From Flavobacterium flevense (GTDB lineage: Bacteria > Bacteroidota > Bacteroidia > Flavobacteriales > Flavobacteriaceae), in the NCBI RefSeq assembly GCF_900142775.1, contig NZ_FRCC01000003.1, positions 186,001 through 250,000 on the forward strand: a stretch of DNA of 64,000 nucleotides. Reading direction: 5' to 3'. A program made the position numbers and the translations under genes. This document shows, piece by piece, positions 44,692-52,858 of this stretch; position 1 is the stretch's first letter, and each line of letters starts with the position of its first letter. Below the pieces are notes generated by a model that had not been told where the DNA came from, did not search any database, and saw nothing but the letters and a program-made list of their open reading frames with translations.

Positions 44692-45432
44692 AATATTGTT
44701 ATTTTTAAGTTCTTTTTTCAAAGCCTTGATTTCGATTTCTTTAAAATGGAAAACGCTTGCAGCTAAGGCAGCATCCGCTTTTCCTTCGATGAAAGTGTCT
44801 GCAAAATGTTGCATATTCCCTGCTCCTCCCGAAGCAATAATGGGAATGTTAACTAAACCGGACAATTTAGCCAAAGCTTCATTAGCAAATCCATTTTTAG
44901 TTCCGTCGTGATTCATTGAGGTAAAAAGGATTTCTCCGGCGCCTCTTTGCTCCACTTCTTGTGCCCAGTCAAATAACTTAATATCTGTTGGCACTTTTCC
45001 ACCTACTAAATGCACGATCCACTCACCATCAATTTGTTTGGCATCAATCGCTACTACCACACATTGGCTTCCAAATTTCTGAGCCAAATCATTAATTAAT
45101 TGCGGATTTTTTACTGCCGAGGAATTAATAGAAACCTTGTCGGCTCCGTTTTGCAAAAGCACTTCCACATCCGAAACTGCCGAAATTCCACCACCTACAG
45201 TAAATGGAATATTAATGGTTGCAGCTACTTTTCGAACCAAGTCAACCAAAGTACGTCTTCTTTCCTCTGTAGCTGAAATATCCAAAAACACCAATTCATC
45301 CGCACCTTCATCCGAATAAATTTTGGCTAATTCCACAGGATCACCTGCATCGCGCAAATCTACGAAATTAACTCCTTTAACAGTTCTTCCGTTTTTGATA
45401 TCCAGACAAGGTATTATTCTTTTTGTTAACAT
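44677..45432 (-). CDS. hisF: imidazole glycerol phosphate synthase, cyclase subunit
   Basis: Forms imidazole glycerol phosphate and AICAR with ammonia from HisH. 251 aa TIM barrel beginning [29 protein letters not shown]. The catalytic Asp at residue 11 and the second Asp in VVVAIDAKQ are visible, with the phosphate loops TVGGGISAV and ASGGAGN. The C-terminus EVRI-stop falls inside the heptamer repeat, although EVRx is the normal HisF ending. A four-helix-bundle gene separates it from hisA. Confidence 0.97.
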   Translation of the reverse strand: MLTKRIIPCLDIKNGRTVKGVNFVDLRDAGDPVELAKIYSDEGADELVFLDISATEERRRTLVDLVRKVAATINIPFTVGGGISAVSDVEVLLQNGADKVSINSSAVKNPQLINDLAQKFGSQCVVVAIDAKQIDGEWIVHLVGGKVPTDIKLFDWAQEVEQRGAGEILFTSMNHDGTKNGFANEALAKLSGLVNIPIIASGGAGNMQHFADTFIEGKADAALAASVFHFKEIEIKALKKELKNNNIEVRI

Positions 45433-45440
45433 TATTTAAA

Positions 45441-45470
45441 GTTAGAGGTTAGAGGTTAGAATTTAGAAGT
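45441..45470. repeat. heptamer repeats in the four-helix-bundle/hisF spacer
   Basis: Tandem GTTAGAG-GTTAGAG-GTTAGAA-TTTAGAA units, just upstream of hisF on the minus strand. Confidence 0.8.
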
Positions 45471-45487
45471 CCATAACCGAGAAAAAA

Positions 45488-45853
45488 TTACTTTAATTTA
45501 CTTTTTGCTGTATTAATTGAGGCTACTATTATTGCAACCAGCTCATTTGCTTCTTTACATAATCTTATCATTTCATTCTTTATATTTTCATCGCCCAAAT
45601 CATATAGCTCCAATAAAATTTCAATAAAAAAATGACTTTCATCTGCTTCTTCTTCAACTATCTTTAATTTATTAATAAAATCGGCTGTAGACTTTCCTCT
45701 TTGAGAAGCTCTATAATTTGCACCAACGGAACTAGAACATCTTATTAATTGATTTACGTAGGCATTATATTCTCTTGTATGAGGAAAATTTCTGCATAGT
45801 TTACCGCAATCAATTGCAAATTTTTTAGTTCGTGCTTTTAAATCTTGCGCCAT
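45488..45853 (-). CDS. four-helix-bundle protein (23S rRNA-IVP / Avd-like family) inside the his operon
   Basis: 121 aa from ATG 45853. An upstream in-frame ATG at 45949 would translate part of the heptamer repeat and is rejected. The sequence LKARTKKFAIDCGKLCRNFPHTREYNAYVNQLIRCSSSVGANYRASQRGKS, then FINKLKIVEEEADESHFFIEILLELYDLG, is diagnostic of the TIGR02436/S23 family. Relatives are encoded in rRNA intervening sequences and as accessory proteins of diversity-generating retroelements, and are also scattered singly in Bacteroidota. Nothing relates it to histidine synthesis. It is flanked on both sides by heptamer repeats. Confidence 0.9.
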   Translation of the reverse strand: MAQDLKARTKKFAIDCGKLCRNFPHTREYNAYVNQLIRCSSSVGANYRASQRGKSTADFINKLKIVEEEADESHFFIEILLELYDLGDENIKNEMIRLCKEANELVAIIVASINTAKSKLK

Positions 45854-45860
45854 AATTTTA

Positions 45861-46018
45861 AAGTTAGAAGTTATTTGAGATAAGAGGTTAGAAGTTAGAA
45901 GTACGAAGTTAAAAATAAATTTGAAGCGATGATTTTCTATTCCAACCACTTCTAATCTCTAACTTCTTATTTCTAACCTTTTTTCACTTCTAATTTCTAA
46001 CCTCTTATTTCTAACCTT
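45861..46018. repeat. long heptamer-repeat dyad between hisA and the four-helix-bundle gene
   Basis: Units of AAGTTAGAAG type occupy 45861-45912 and the complementary ACTTCTAA/TTTCTAAC units 45946-46018. It can fold into a large imperfect hairpin. The far end provides the TAG stop of hisA (46011). Confidence 0.8.
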
Positions 46019-46736
46019 GTATTATATAACCTTCTAATTGTTTCAACGAAATCCTTCCTTCATAAATCGCTTTTCCAATTATTGTTCCTTCGCAGCCTAT
46101 TTCGGCCAGTTTAGGCAATTCATCAAAAGTAGAAATGCCACCAGAAGCAATTAATTTTAAACCTTTGGCTTGTGCCAAAATTTTAGCGTATAAGTCAAAA
46201 CTTGGACCTTCCAGCATTCCGTCTTTAGCAATATCGGTACAAATTACGTATTCAATTCCTTTAGACTGATAGTTTTGAATAAAAGGAACTAAATCTTCAT
46301 TTGATTCTTCTAACCAACCAGAAACGGCTACTTTCTCGTTATTAGCATCCGCTCCTAAAATAATTTTATCAGCTCCAAATGTACTAATCCACTGTTCAAA
46401 AACTTCTCGGTTTTTTACAGCTATACTTCCGCCTGTGATTTGGTTAGCTCCACTTTCGAAAGCGATTTTTAAATCAGCATCTGCTTTTAATCCACCACCA
46501 AAATCAATTTTTAAACTAGTTTGCGTCGCGATTTGTTCCAATATTTTATGGTTTACAATTCGGCTGGACTTGGCTCCGTCTAAATCTACCAAATGTAAAT
46601 ATTCGATTCCGTGTGCTTCAAACTCTTTAGCGACTTCAAGCGGATTTTCGTTGTATATAATCTTGGTATTGTAATCCCCTTTCGATAAACGAACACATTT
46701 TCCGTCGATGATGTCTATAGCTGGTATTATTCTCAT
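46011..46736 (-). CDS. hisA: ProFAR isomerase (phosphoribosylformimino-AICAR-P isomerase)
   Basis: Fourth enzymatic step, an Amadori rearrangement. 241 aa TIM barrel, homologous to His[27 protein letters not shown] with the catalytic Asp at residue 8, [52 protein letters not shown] with the second Asp, and [14 protein letters not shown]. It starts 7 bases after the hisH stop. Its own stop codon lies in a heptamer repeat. Confidence 0.97.
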   Translation of the reverse strand: MRIIPAIDIIDGKCVRLSKGDYNTKIIYNENPLEVAKEFEAHGIEYLHLVDLDGAKSSRIVNHKILEQIATQTSLKIDFGGGLKADADLKIAFESGANQITGGSIAVKNREVFEQWISTFGADKIILGADANNEKVAVSGWLEESNEDLVPFIQNYQSKGIEYVICTDIAKDGMLEGPSFDLYAKILAQAKGLKLIASGGISTFDELPKLAEIGCEGTIIGKAIYEGRISLKQLEGYIIQG

Positions 46737-46740
46737 TGTT

Positions 46741-46773
46741 AAGTTAGAAGTTAGGAGTTAGAAGTAAGAAGTT
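46741..46773. repeat. heptamer repeats overlapping the 3' end of hisH
   Basis: AAGTTAGAAGTTAGGAGTTA and onward. On the minus strand it encodes the last residues of HisH (NFLLLTPNF) and the stop. Confidence 0.8.
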
Positions 46774-47337
46774 TTTTAAAATTTGTTCACCCACATCACC
46801 ACTTTTTTCCGGGTGAAATTGTGTTCCAAAGAAATTTTTATTTTCTAAGGCCGATGAATAAGGTAATTCATAATCAGTTGTAGCAATGGTTTCTTCACAT
46901 AATGGCGCATAAAAACTGTGAACCAGATACATGTATTCTTTTTCAGCTATTTCCTTAAACAAATCCGATTTTAGATTATAAATCGTATTCCAACCCATTT
47001 GTGGTACTTTCACTTTTGGTGTAAACTTAATAACATCTACATCAAAAATCCCTAAACCATCAGTGTTGCCTTCCTGAGTATGTTTACACATCAATTGCAT
47101 TCCCAGACAAATTCCCAAAACAGGCTGAGTAAGTATTGGAATCAAAGTGTCTAATCCACTTTCTTTAAGCATTTTCATCGCATAACTTGCCTCACCTACA
47201 CCCGGGAAAATAACTTTATCGGCTGCTTTGATTTCCTCAGGATTATTGGTTAACACAGCCGAATAACCAAGCCTTTCTATTGCAAACAGAATGCTTTGAA
47301 TGTTTCCTGCTCCGTAATTTATGATAACTATTTTCAT
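46744..47337 (-). CDS. hisH: imidazole glycerol phosphate synthase, glutaminase subunit
   Basis: 197 aa class I amidotransferase that feeds ammonia to HisF. The nucleophile is in [15 protein letters not shown] near residue 77, and His/Glu are in [32 protein letters not shown] is the N-terminal strand. The last nine residues (NFLLLTPNF) are encoded by the heptamer repeat, so the repeat appears to have replaced the ancestral C-terminus without harm to the core. Confidence 0.96.
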   Translation of the reverse strand: MKIVIINYGAGNIQSILFAIERLGYSAVLTNNPEEIKAADKVIFPGVGEASYAMKMLKESGLDTLIPILTQPVLGICLGMQLMCKHTQEGNTDGLGIFDVDVIKFTPKVKVPQMGWNTIYNLKSDLFKEIAEKEYMYLVHSFYAPLCEETIATTDYELPYSSALENKNFFGTQFHPEKSGDVGEQILKNFLLLTPNF

Positions 47338-47342
47338 TATTC

Positions 47343-47406
47343 TAAGTTAGAAGTCAGAAGTTAGAAGTTGGAAGTTTCGAACCTCCCACTTCTAATTTCT
47401 AACTTT
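47343..47406. repeat. heptamer-repeat dyad in the hisB-hisH spacer
   Basis: AAGTTAGAAGTCAGAAGTTA continuing to 47374, then the complementary CCACTTCTAATTTCTAACTT at 47387-47406. It is an imperfect hairpin formed from 7-base units. Confidence 0.8.
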
Positions 47407-47409
47407 ATT

Positions 47410-48546
47410 TTATAACATTCCTTTCGTACTTGGCAATATCATTTTTTCGGTGTCACGTTTTACCGCTACTTTTATCGCTTTCGCGAAAGCTTTAAAAATC
47501 GCTTCAATTTTATGATGCTCGTTATCGCCTTCCGCTTTGATATTGATATTGGCTTTTGCACCGTCAGAAAATGATTTGAAAAAGTGAAAAAACATCTCTG
47601 TTGGCATTTTACCCACCATTTCACGTTTGAATTCGGTTTCCCAGATCAACCAGTTTCTACCACCAAAATCGATGGCCACTTGTGCCAAACAATCGTCCAT
47701 TGGTAAACAAAAACCGTAACGCTCAATTCCTAATTTATTTCCTAAAGCCTTAGCATAGACTTCACCTAAAGCAATCGCAGTATCTTCAATCGTGTGGTGT
47801 TCATCCACTTCTAAATCTCCTTTTACTTTAATGTCAAGATCCATTTGTCCATGACGTGAAATTTGATCCAGCATGTGGTCGAAGAATGCAATCCCTGTAT
47901 CGATGTTGCTTTTTCCGGTTCCGTCCAGATTCAATTTGATGTAGATATCTGTTTCGTGTGTTTTTCTGGTAATTGAGGCAGTGCGTGCTTCTAATTTCAG
48001 GAACTCATATATTGTTTTCCAATCGGTAGATTGCAATGCAATAACAGCATCCAGTTCTTCTCTTTTAGCACTAATTTCGGCACTTCCGGCTCCATCAGTA
48101 GTATTTAAGAAGATGGCTTTTGCACCAAGGTTTTTAGCTAATTCAATATCGGTAAGTCGGTCACCAAGAACAAATGAGTTTGCCAAATCGTAGTTCGGAT
48201 TATCAATATACTTCGTCAACATTCCTGTACGGGGCTTGCGTGTTGGCGCATTGTCTTCCGGAAAAGAACGGTCGATGAAGATATCATCAAAAAGCACTCC
48301 TTCATTTTGAAACGCTTTCAGAATAAAATCCTGTGTTGGCCAAAAAGTATCTTCAGGGAAACTTTCCGTTCCTAAACCATCCTGGTTAGTAACCATTGCT
48401 AATTCATAATCCAATTCGCTAGCAATTTTAGCCAAATATTGAAATGCTTTTGGATAAAATTCTAATTTCTCCAGGCTGTCTAATTGGTATCCTTCCGGTT
48501 CTAAAACAATCGTTCCATCACGATCTATAAAAAGTACTTTTTTCAT
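47410..48546 (-). CDS. hisB: bifunctional histidinol-phosphatase / imidazoleglycerol-phosphate dehydratase
   Basis: 378 aa. The N-terminal HAD phosphatase (residues 1-165) has [16 protein letters not shown] with the nucleophile Asp and [12 protein letters not shown]. The C-terminal dehydratase has [36 protein letters not shown] and [18 protein letters not shown] with its metal-binding His clusters. The zinc-binding Cys/His loop seen in the E. coli phosphatase half is replaced here by [19 protein letters not shown], with no Cys. The fused architecture is that of enterobacterial HisB. Confidence 0.96.
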   Translation of the reverse strand: MKKVLFIDRDGTIVLEPEGYQLDSLEKLEFYPKAFQYLAKIASELDYELAMVTNQDGLGTESFPEDTFWPTQDFILKAFQNEGVLFDDIFIDRSFPEDNAPTRKPRTGMLTKYIDNPNYDLANSFVLGDRLTDIELAKNLGAKAIFLNTTDGAGSAEISAKREELDAVIALQSTDWKTIYEFLKLEARTASITRKTHETDIYIKLNLDGTGKSNIDTGIAFFDHMLDQISRHGQMDLDIKVKGDLEVDEHHTIEDTAIALGEVYAKALGNKLGIERYGFCLPMDDCLAQVAIDFGGRNWLIWETEFKREMVGKMPTEMFFHFFKSFSDGAKANINIKAEGDNEHHKIEAIFKAFAKAIKVAVKRDTEKMILPSTKGML

Positions 48547-48578
48547 TTATTTTGTAAATTAATATAGTCTATCTTAAT

Positions 48579-48995
48579 TTAAAGACATTTTGTATCTTCT
48601 TCCATATTCGATATTTTTTGTGTTGCTGTATTTTCAGTTACTTCTTCACAATAAATATTATTAATAAAAAGACCCGTTTCAAAAACCAGTTGCACATAAG
48701 TAATTTTTCCTGGCTCTACCTGAACTTCGAATTTCTCCGCTTTTTCTTTTGATTTTTTTCCTCCAAATTGAACTGAACATTCATGTTTACCAGCAGGAAC
48801 TTCATGAATAGAATACTTTTTATTATTCAGGCTGCATACAAATTCTCCATCAATAAAAGTTTTAAATGCCACTGCAGAACCTTGAAAACCTGTAGATCGC
48901 AAAAAATAAATTTTACCGGTTTGTGAATTTTCTTGAGCCGAAACAAATGAAGTAACCACTAACGAAATTAAAATTGAAAGTATTATTTTTCTCAT
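48579..48995 (-). CDS. secreted DUF2846-like protein inserted in the his operon
   Basis: 138 aa. A signal peptide (ILSILISLVVTSFVSAQEN, cleavage after VSA) is clear. The mature part is a beta-sandwich-like domain: KIYFLRSTGFQGSAVAFKTFIDGEFVCSLNNKKYSIHEVPAGKHECSVQFGGKKSKEKAEKFEVQVEPGKITYVQLVF. This is the DUF2846 pattern of small exported proteins. No link to histidine synthesis is known. It lies between hisC and hisB on the same strand, 32 bases before hisB, so it is probably co-transcribed. Confidence 0.75.
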   Translation of the reverse strand: MRKIILSILISLVVTSFVSAQENSQTGKIYFLRSTGFQGSAVAFKTFIDGEFVCSLNNKKYSIHEVPAGKHECSVQFGGKKSKEKAEKFEVQVEPGKITYVQLVFETGLFINNIYCEEVTENTATQKISNMEEDTKCL

Positions 48996-49024
48996 TTTTT
49001 TATATTTATTGTTTTTATTTTACT

Positions 49025-49062
49025 ACAGATTATATCGATTTAAAAATTATAATCGGTGATCT
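49025..49062. repeat. inverted repeat upstream of the DUF2846-like gene
   Basis: ACAGAT...CGATT pairs with AATCG...ATCTGT. The T run follows on the plus strand only, so it cannot be a simple terminator for the minus-strand operon. Confidence 0.5.
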
Positions 49063-49068
49063 GTTTTT

Positions 49069-50118
49069 TTATTTCAATTCCTTTAAAGCCTCCATCAACT
49101 TCATATTCTCCTCTTCCGTTCCAATGGTCAAGCGCAAAGTATTTTCGCAAAGTGGTTGTGTGGTTCTGTTTCTGATTACAATTCCTTTTGCAATTAACTC
49201 ATCATATCTTTTGTTAGCATTATCAACTTTTATTAGAATAAAATTCGCTTCCGTTGGATAAATTTTTTCCACAAAAGAAACCTCATTTAAAACTTGCAAT
49301 AAAGCTTCTCTTTGTGCTATAATTGAGGCTATTTCACTATCAATTTTAGATTGATCTTTTAATCTTTCTAAAGCTCTTTGTTGCGTCAATTCGTTTACGT
49401 TATAAGGAGGTTTGATTTTATTCAACACCGCAATAACTTCAGCTGAACCATAACAAATTCCCAAACGAATTCCTGCCAAACCATACGCTTTAGACAAAGT
49501 TTGTGTAATGATTAGATTTGGATATTGATCCAATTTGGCTAACCAACTCGCCTTTTCAGAAAAGTCAATATAAGCTTCGTCAATTACCACAAAACCATTG
49601 AATTTTTCCAATATTGTTGTTACGCTTTCAGTAGTAAAAGAATTCCCTGTTGGGTTATTTGGAGAACACAAAAAGATGATTTTAGTGTTTGGCGTTACCG
49701 CTTCTAAAATTGCCTCCACTCTTGGTTGGAAACTTTCAGAAAGCAATATTTCTTTGTGTTCTACGTTGTTGATATTGGCCAAAACACCATACATTCCGTA
49801 AGTAGGCGGTAAGGAAATTACATTGTCTTCTTTTGGCTCACAAAAAGCTCTAAAAAGTAAATCCAGTACTTCGTCACTTCCATTTCCCAGCAAAATTTGC
49901 TTTGGACTCAATCCTTTATTTTTGGCTAAAACCACTTTTACACTCGCTTGTTGCGGGTCCGGATAGCGGTTAACCCCATTTTGATACGGATTTTCATTGG
50001 CATCCAAAAAAACCATATTAGCAGTATCAAAATCTTCAAACTCATCACGTGCAGACGAATAAGGCTTCAGCACCTTAACATTGTCACGAACTAAATTATT
50101 TATATCGAAATTTTTCAT
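49069..50118 (-). CDS. hisC: histidinol-phosphate aminotransferase
   Basis: PLP-dependent, 349 aa, fold type I. LGNGSDEVLDLLFRAF, CSPNNPTGN, VVIDEAYIDFS and the Schiff-base Lys in TLSKAYGLAGIRLGICYG identify the family, and the Arg near the C-terminus (NTLRLTIGT) contacts the substrate phosphate or carboxylate. It converts imidazole acetol phosphate to histidinol phosphate. Confidence 0.96.
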   Translation of the reverse strand: MKNFDINNLVRDNVKVLKPYSSARDEFEDFDTANMVFLDANENPYQNGVNRYPDPQQASVKVVLAKNKGLSPKQILLGNGSDEVLDLLFRAFCEPKEDNVISLPPTYGMYGVLANINNVEHKEILLSESFQPRVEAILEAVTPNTKIIFLCSPNNPTGNSFTTESVTTILEKFNGFVVIDEAYIDFSEKASWLAKLDQYPNLIITQTLSKAYGLAGIRLGICYGSAEVIAVLNKIKPPYNVNELTQQRALERLKDQSKIDSEIASIIAQREALLQVLNEVSFVEKIYPTEANFILIKVDNANKRYDELIAKGIVIRNRTTQPLCENTLRLTIGTEEENMKLMEALKELK

Positions 50119-50140
50119 TTTCTTTTTTTAAAAAGAGCAA

Positions 50141-50217
50141 AGAAAATAGAGAATAGAACATAGACTGAGCTGTTGTTCAGATTCCTTTCTATTATCTTTT
50201 TTCTATATTCTATTATC
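50141..50217. repeat. AT-rich heptamer repeats and dyad in the hisD-hisC spacer
   Basis: AAATAGAGAATAGAACATAGA at 50144-50164 faces TTTCTATTATC and TTCTATATTCTATTATC at 50187-50217. The unit here is ATAGAAN. The right end provides the last codons and TAG stop of hisD. Confidence 0.7.
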
Positions 50218-51501
50218 TTTTTCTATCTGAGCTAAACGCAAACTCACTGCATTTTTATGCGCTTGTAAACCTTCGGCGTCTGCCATAATTTCAATGGCTT
50301 TTCCAATGTTTTGAATTCCTTCGGAAGATATTTTTTGAAAAGTCATCGATTTCATAAAACTATCGAGATTTACTCCGCTGTAATTCTTGGCATAACCATT
50401 CGTTGGCAACGTATGATTGGTTCCTGAAGCGTAATCTCCGGCACTTTCTGGCGTATAGTTGCCTATAAAAACAGATCCTGCATTCTGGATTCCATCTACA
50501 TAGAAATCATTATTTGCAGTACAAACAATAAAATGTTCCGGTCCGTATTCGTTAATTAAATCTAATGCAACAGCATCATTTTCGACAAAAATCAGTTTTG
50601 AATTGGCAATGGCTTTTTCGGCAATGGCTTTTCTAGGTAGTACTTCTAATTGAATTTGGATTTCGTTTTCAACAGCATCCATCATGGTTTTAGAAGTTGA
50701 AACTAAAATTACCTGACTATCCGTTCCGTGTTCTGCTTGCGACAATAAATCAGAAGCTACAAAGGCTGGAACAGCCGTGTCATCAGCTACAACTAGTAAT
50801 TCAGATGGTCCGGCAGGCATATCGATTGCCACACCAAATTGCGTTGCCAATTGTTTGGCTACCGTTACATATTGATTTCCGGGCCCAAAAATCTTGTACA
50901 CTTTAGGAATTGCTTGTGTACCGAAAGTCATTCCTGCAATCGCCTGAATTCCTCCTACTTTGATGATTTTAGTAACACCACATAAATTAGCAGCATACAA
51001 AATCGCAGGATTTATATTTCCGTTTTTATCCGGAGGCGAACACAAAACAATTTCGCCACAACCTGCAATTTTAGCAGGAACAGCAAGCATTAGTACAGTT
51101 GAAAATAAAGGTGCCGTTCCTCCAGGAATGTACAAACCTACTTTTTGAATAGGTCTTTTTTCCTGCCAGCATTGTACGCCTGAAGCAGTTTCTACAGAAA
51201 CACGAGTTGTTTTTTGTGCTTCGTGAAACTTTTCTACATTGGCTTTCGCCAAAGCAATCGCTTCTTTTAAATCATTTGGTAAACTAGCAACTGCAGCGTC
51301 GATTTCGGCAGCTGTTACTTCGATATTTTCAAATGAAACACCATCAAATTGCTTGGTATATTTGGCTACAGCCACATCTCCTTCTTTTTGAACAGCAGTA
51401 AAAATTTCTTTTACGGTTTGCTCAATATCGTTAACCGTTTTAGTGGGTCTTTCTAAAATAGAAACCCAGGTATCTGGTGTTGGATTGTATATTTTGTTCA
51501 T
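50203..51501 (-). CDS. hisD: histidinol dehydrogenase
   Basis: Oxidises L-histidinol to L-histidine in two NAD-dependent steps. 432 aa, Zn enzyme. PAGPSELLVVADDTAVPAFVASDLLSQAEHGTDSQVILV holds the metal-binding Gln/His, and YGPEHFIVC the catalytic Glu-His pair. GNYTPESAGDYASGTNHTLPT is also conserved. It is the second gene of the operon, after hisG. Confidence 0.97.
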   Translation of the reverse strand: MNKIYNPTPDTWVSILERPTKTVNDIEQTVKEIFTAVQKEGDVAVAKYTKQFDGVSFENIEVTAAEIDAAVASLPNDLKEAIALAKANVEKFHEAQKTTRVSVETASGVQCWQEKRPIQKVGLYIPGGTAPLFSTVLMLAVPAKIAGCGEIVLCSPPDKNGNINPAILYAANLCGVTKIIKVGGIQAIAGMTFGTQAIPKVYKIFGPGNQYVTVAKQLATQFGVAIDMPAGPSELLVVADDTAVPAFVASDLLSQAEHGTDSQVILVSTSKTMMDAVENEIQIQLEVLPRKAIAEKAIANSKLIFVENDAVALDLINEYGPEHFIVCTANNDFYVDGIQNAGSVFIGNYTPESAGDYASGTNHTLPTNGYAKNYSGVNLDSFMKSMTFQKISSEGIQNIGKAIEIMADAEGLQAHKNAVSLRLAQIEKDNRI

Positions 51502-51507
51502 TCTTGT

Positions 51508-51596
51508 GAGTTATGCGTTATGAGTTATGAGTTAAGTGTCAGTTATTATTCGATTACTTGAATACTTCTAACTCCCAGCTTCTAACTTCTAACTTT
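51508..51596. repeat. heptamer-repeat dyad in the hisG-hisD spacer
   Basis: Left arm: GAGTTATGCGTTATGAGTTA with unit ATGAGTT. Right arm: ACTTCTAACTCCCAGCTTCTAACTTCTAAC with unit ACTTCTA. The right arm starts 0-5 bases after the hisG stop. Confidence 0.78.
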
Positions 51597-52454
51597 TTAA
51601 AGTACCATTTTCTCAATTGGGCAAACCAAAATTCCTTCGGCACCAGCTGCTTTCAATTGGTCAATAACTTCCCAAAAAGTATCTTTGTCAATCACCGTGT
51701 GCACACTACTCCAGCCTTCCTGAGCTAATGGCATTACTGTCGCGCTTTTTAAAACCGGAAGAATACTACTTACCGCTTCTATTTTATCGTTTGGCACATT
51801 CATCAAAATATATTTTGATTTACGGGCTCTTAAAACCGATTCGATTCTGAATTTTAAGGTATCAATGATTTTTTGAGAATCAGCAGAAACTTTTGGAGAA
51901 ACGGCTAAAACTGCTTCGCTTTTAAAGATTACTTCTACTTCTTTCAAATTGTTTTTAAACAAGGTACTTCCGCTGGAAACGATATCTACAATAGCATCGG
52001 CTAAGCCAATGTTTGGTGCAATTTCTACCGAACCGGAAATTTGGTGAATATCAACTGTTACTCCTTTTGAATTGCAATAATCAATTACTGTGTTTGGATA
52101 CGAAGTGGCAACACGCAAACCTTCTAAATCCTGAATAGAATTGTACTCAAATGTTTTTGGTACAGCAATAGAAACTTTACATTTAGAAAAACCTAATTTT
52201 TGAATTACTTCAATATTTTTTCCTTTTTCAACCAATAAATTGTCTCCTACAATAGCAATATCTACTACTCCATCAATTAAATATTGAGGAATATCGGAGT
52301 TTCTTAAATACAAAACTTCCAATGGAAAATTAGAAGCTTCGGCCTTTAACTGATCAATACCATTGTTGATAGAAATTCCCGCATCTTTAAGAATCTGGAT
52401 ACTTTCTTCGTTTAATCTGCCTGATTTTTGAATTGCAATTTTTAGCGTACTCAT
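51597..52454 (-). CDS. hisG: ATP phosphoribosyltransferase (long form)
   Basis: First step: ATP plus PRPP. 285 aa, so the long HisG_L type with a C-terminal regulatory ACT-like domain (residues about 210-285, MNVPNDKIEAVSSILPVLKSATVMPLAQEGWSSVHTVI), which binds histidine. The catalytic part has LKIAIQKSGRLNEESIQIL, DGVVDIAIVGDNLLVEKG, and the PRPP loop IVDIVSSGSTLFKNNL. No HisZ is needed. It is the first structural gene behind the his attenuator. Confidence 0.97.
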   Translation of the reverse strand: MSTLKIAIQKSGRLNEESIQILKDAGISINNGIDQLKAEASNFPLEVLYLRNSDIPQYLIDGVVDIAIVGDNLLVEKGKNIEVIQKLGFSKCKVSIAVPKTFEYNSIQDLEGLRVATSYPNTVIDYCNSKGVTVDIHQISGSVEIAPNIGLADAIVDIVSSGSTLFKNNLKEVEVIFKSEAVLAVSPKVSADSQKIIDTLKFRIESVLRARKSKYILMNVPNDKIEAVSSILPVLKSATVMPLAQEGWSSVHTVIDKDTFWEVIDQLKAAGAEGILVCPIEKMVL

Positions 52455-52516
52455 TGTTTTGTTTTTTTATATTTTATTGAATGTGTTTGAGTACAAAGGA
52501 CTTAACACACAATGAA

Positions 52517-52545
52517 AAACCCGTTTGATGTACTCAAACGGGTTT
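52517..52545 (-). terminator. his operon attenuator terminator
   Basis: A perfect 12-bp stem, AAACCCGTTTGA with TCAAACGGGTTT, has a 5-base loop. The T run follows on the minus strand at 52515-52518. It lies between the leader peptide stop (52574) and the hisG start (52454). I cannot find a convincing competing antiterminator, although GATGT in the leader can pair with ACATC in the loop region. Confidence 0.85.
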
Positions 52546-52573
52546 ATTAATATGATGACTTACACGCATACCA

Positions 52574-52633
52574 TTAACACATCGCCTGAGAGCAATAATG
52601 TGAATGATGATGATGCAATTGATTTGATAACAT
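52574..52633 (-). CDS. his operon leader peptide (19 aa, five His)
   Basis: ATG 52633 to TAA 52574-52576. The centre is HHHHSH, so five of 19 residues are histidine, with four adjacent CAT codons. It is followed by a strong terminator and then hisG, the classical layout of histidine attenuation. The promoter lies 33 bases upstream of the leader start. Confidence 0.9.
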   Translation of the reverse strand: MLSNQLHHHHSHYCSQAMC

Positions 52634-52665
52634 TATGATTTTGTATTAATCTTAATTTTGTGCTG

Positions 52666-52697
52666 CAAATATAAGTGATAAAATAGTTACCACCAAA
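52666..52697 (-). promoter_or_regulatory. his operon promoter
   Basis: On the minus strand TTTG (52694-52697), a 20-base spacer, and TATATTTG (52666-52673) match the Bacteroidota -33/-7 consensus exactly. Transcription would begin near 52659, giving a leader RNA of about 200 bases before hisG. Confidence 0.85.
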
Positions 52698-52732
52698 TTT
52701 TTAATTTAACTAAATGTGTCGAAATTATTAAA

Positions 52733-52779
52733 AAAGAAATTTTCTTTTTCCCCATCCCTAAAGGATGAAAAATTTCTTT
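52733..52779 (-). terminator. terminator downstream of the DUF2231-like gene
   Basis: A nested stem: outer AAAGAAATTT with AAATTTCTTT, inner CATCC with GGATG. A second dyad, AAATTCATCAA with TTGATGAATTT (52781-52835), lies between it and the stop at 52859. Confidence 0.65.
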
Positions 52780-52858
52780 AAAATTCATCAAAATCACACT
52801 CTTCAGGAATAAGGAAAATTAATCTTGATGAATTTCAAACTCCAACTCTATTAATTAA

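Noticed and set aside
45854..45949. Upstream ATG (45949) as the start of the four-helix-bundle gene
   Set aside because: The added residues are translated from heptamer repeats, whereas family members begin near the MAQDLK position (45853).
49025..49062. Terminator of hisC
   Set aside because: The T run follows the stem on the plus strand only, while the operon is transcribed from the minus strand.
44617..51596. Heptamer repeats as a CRISPR array
   Set aside because: Units are 7 bases, lack unique spacers of constant length, occur in several separated spacers and have no cas genes nearby.
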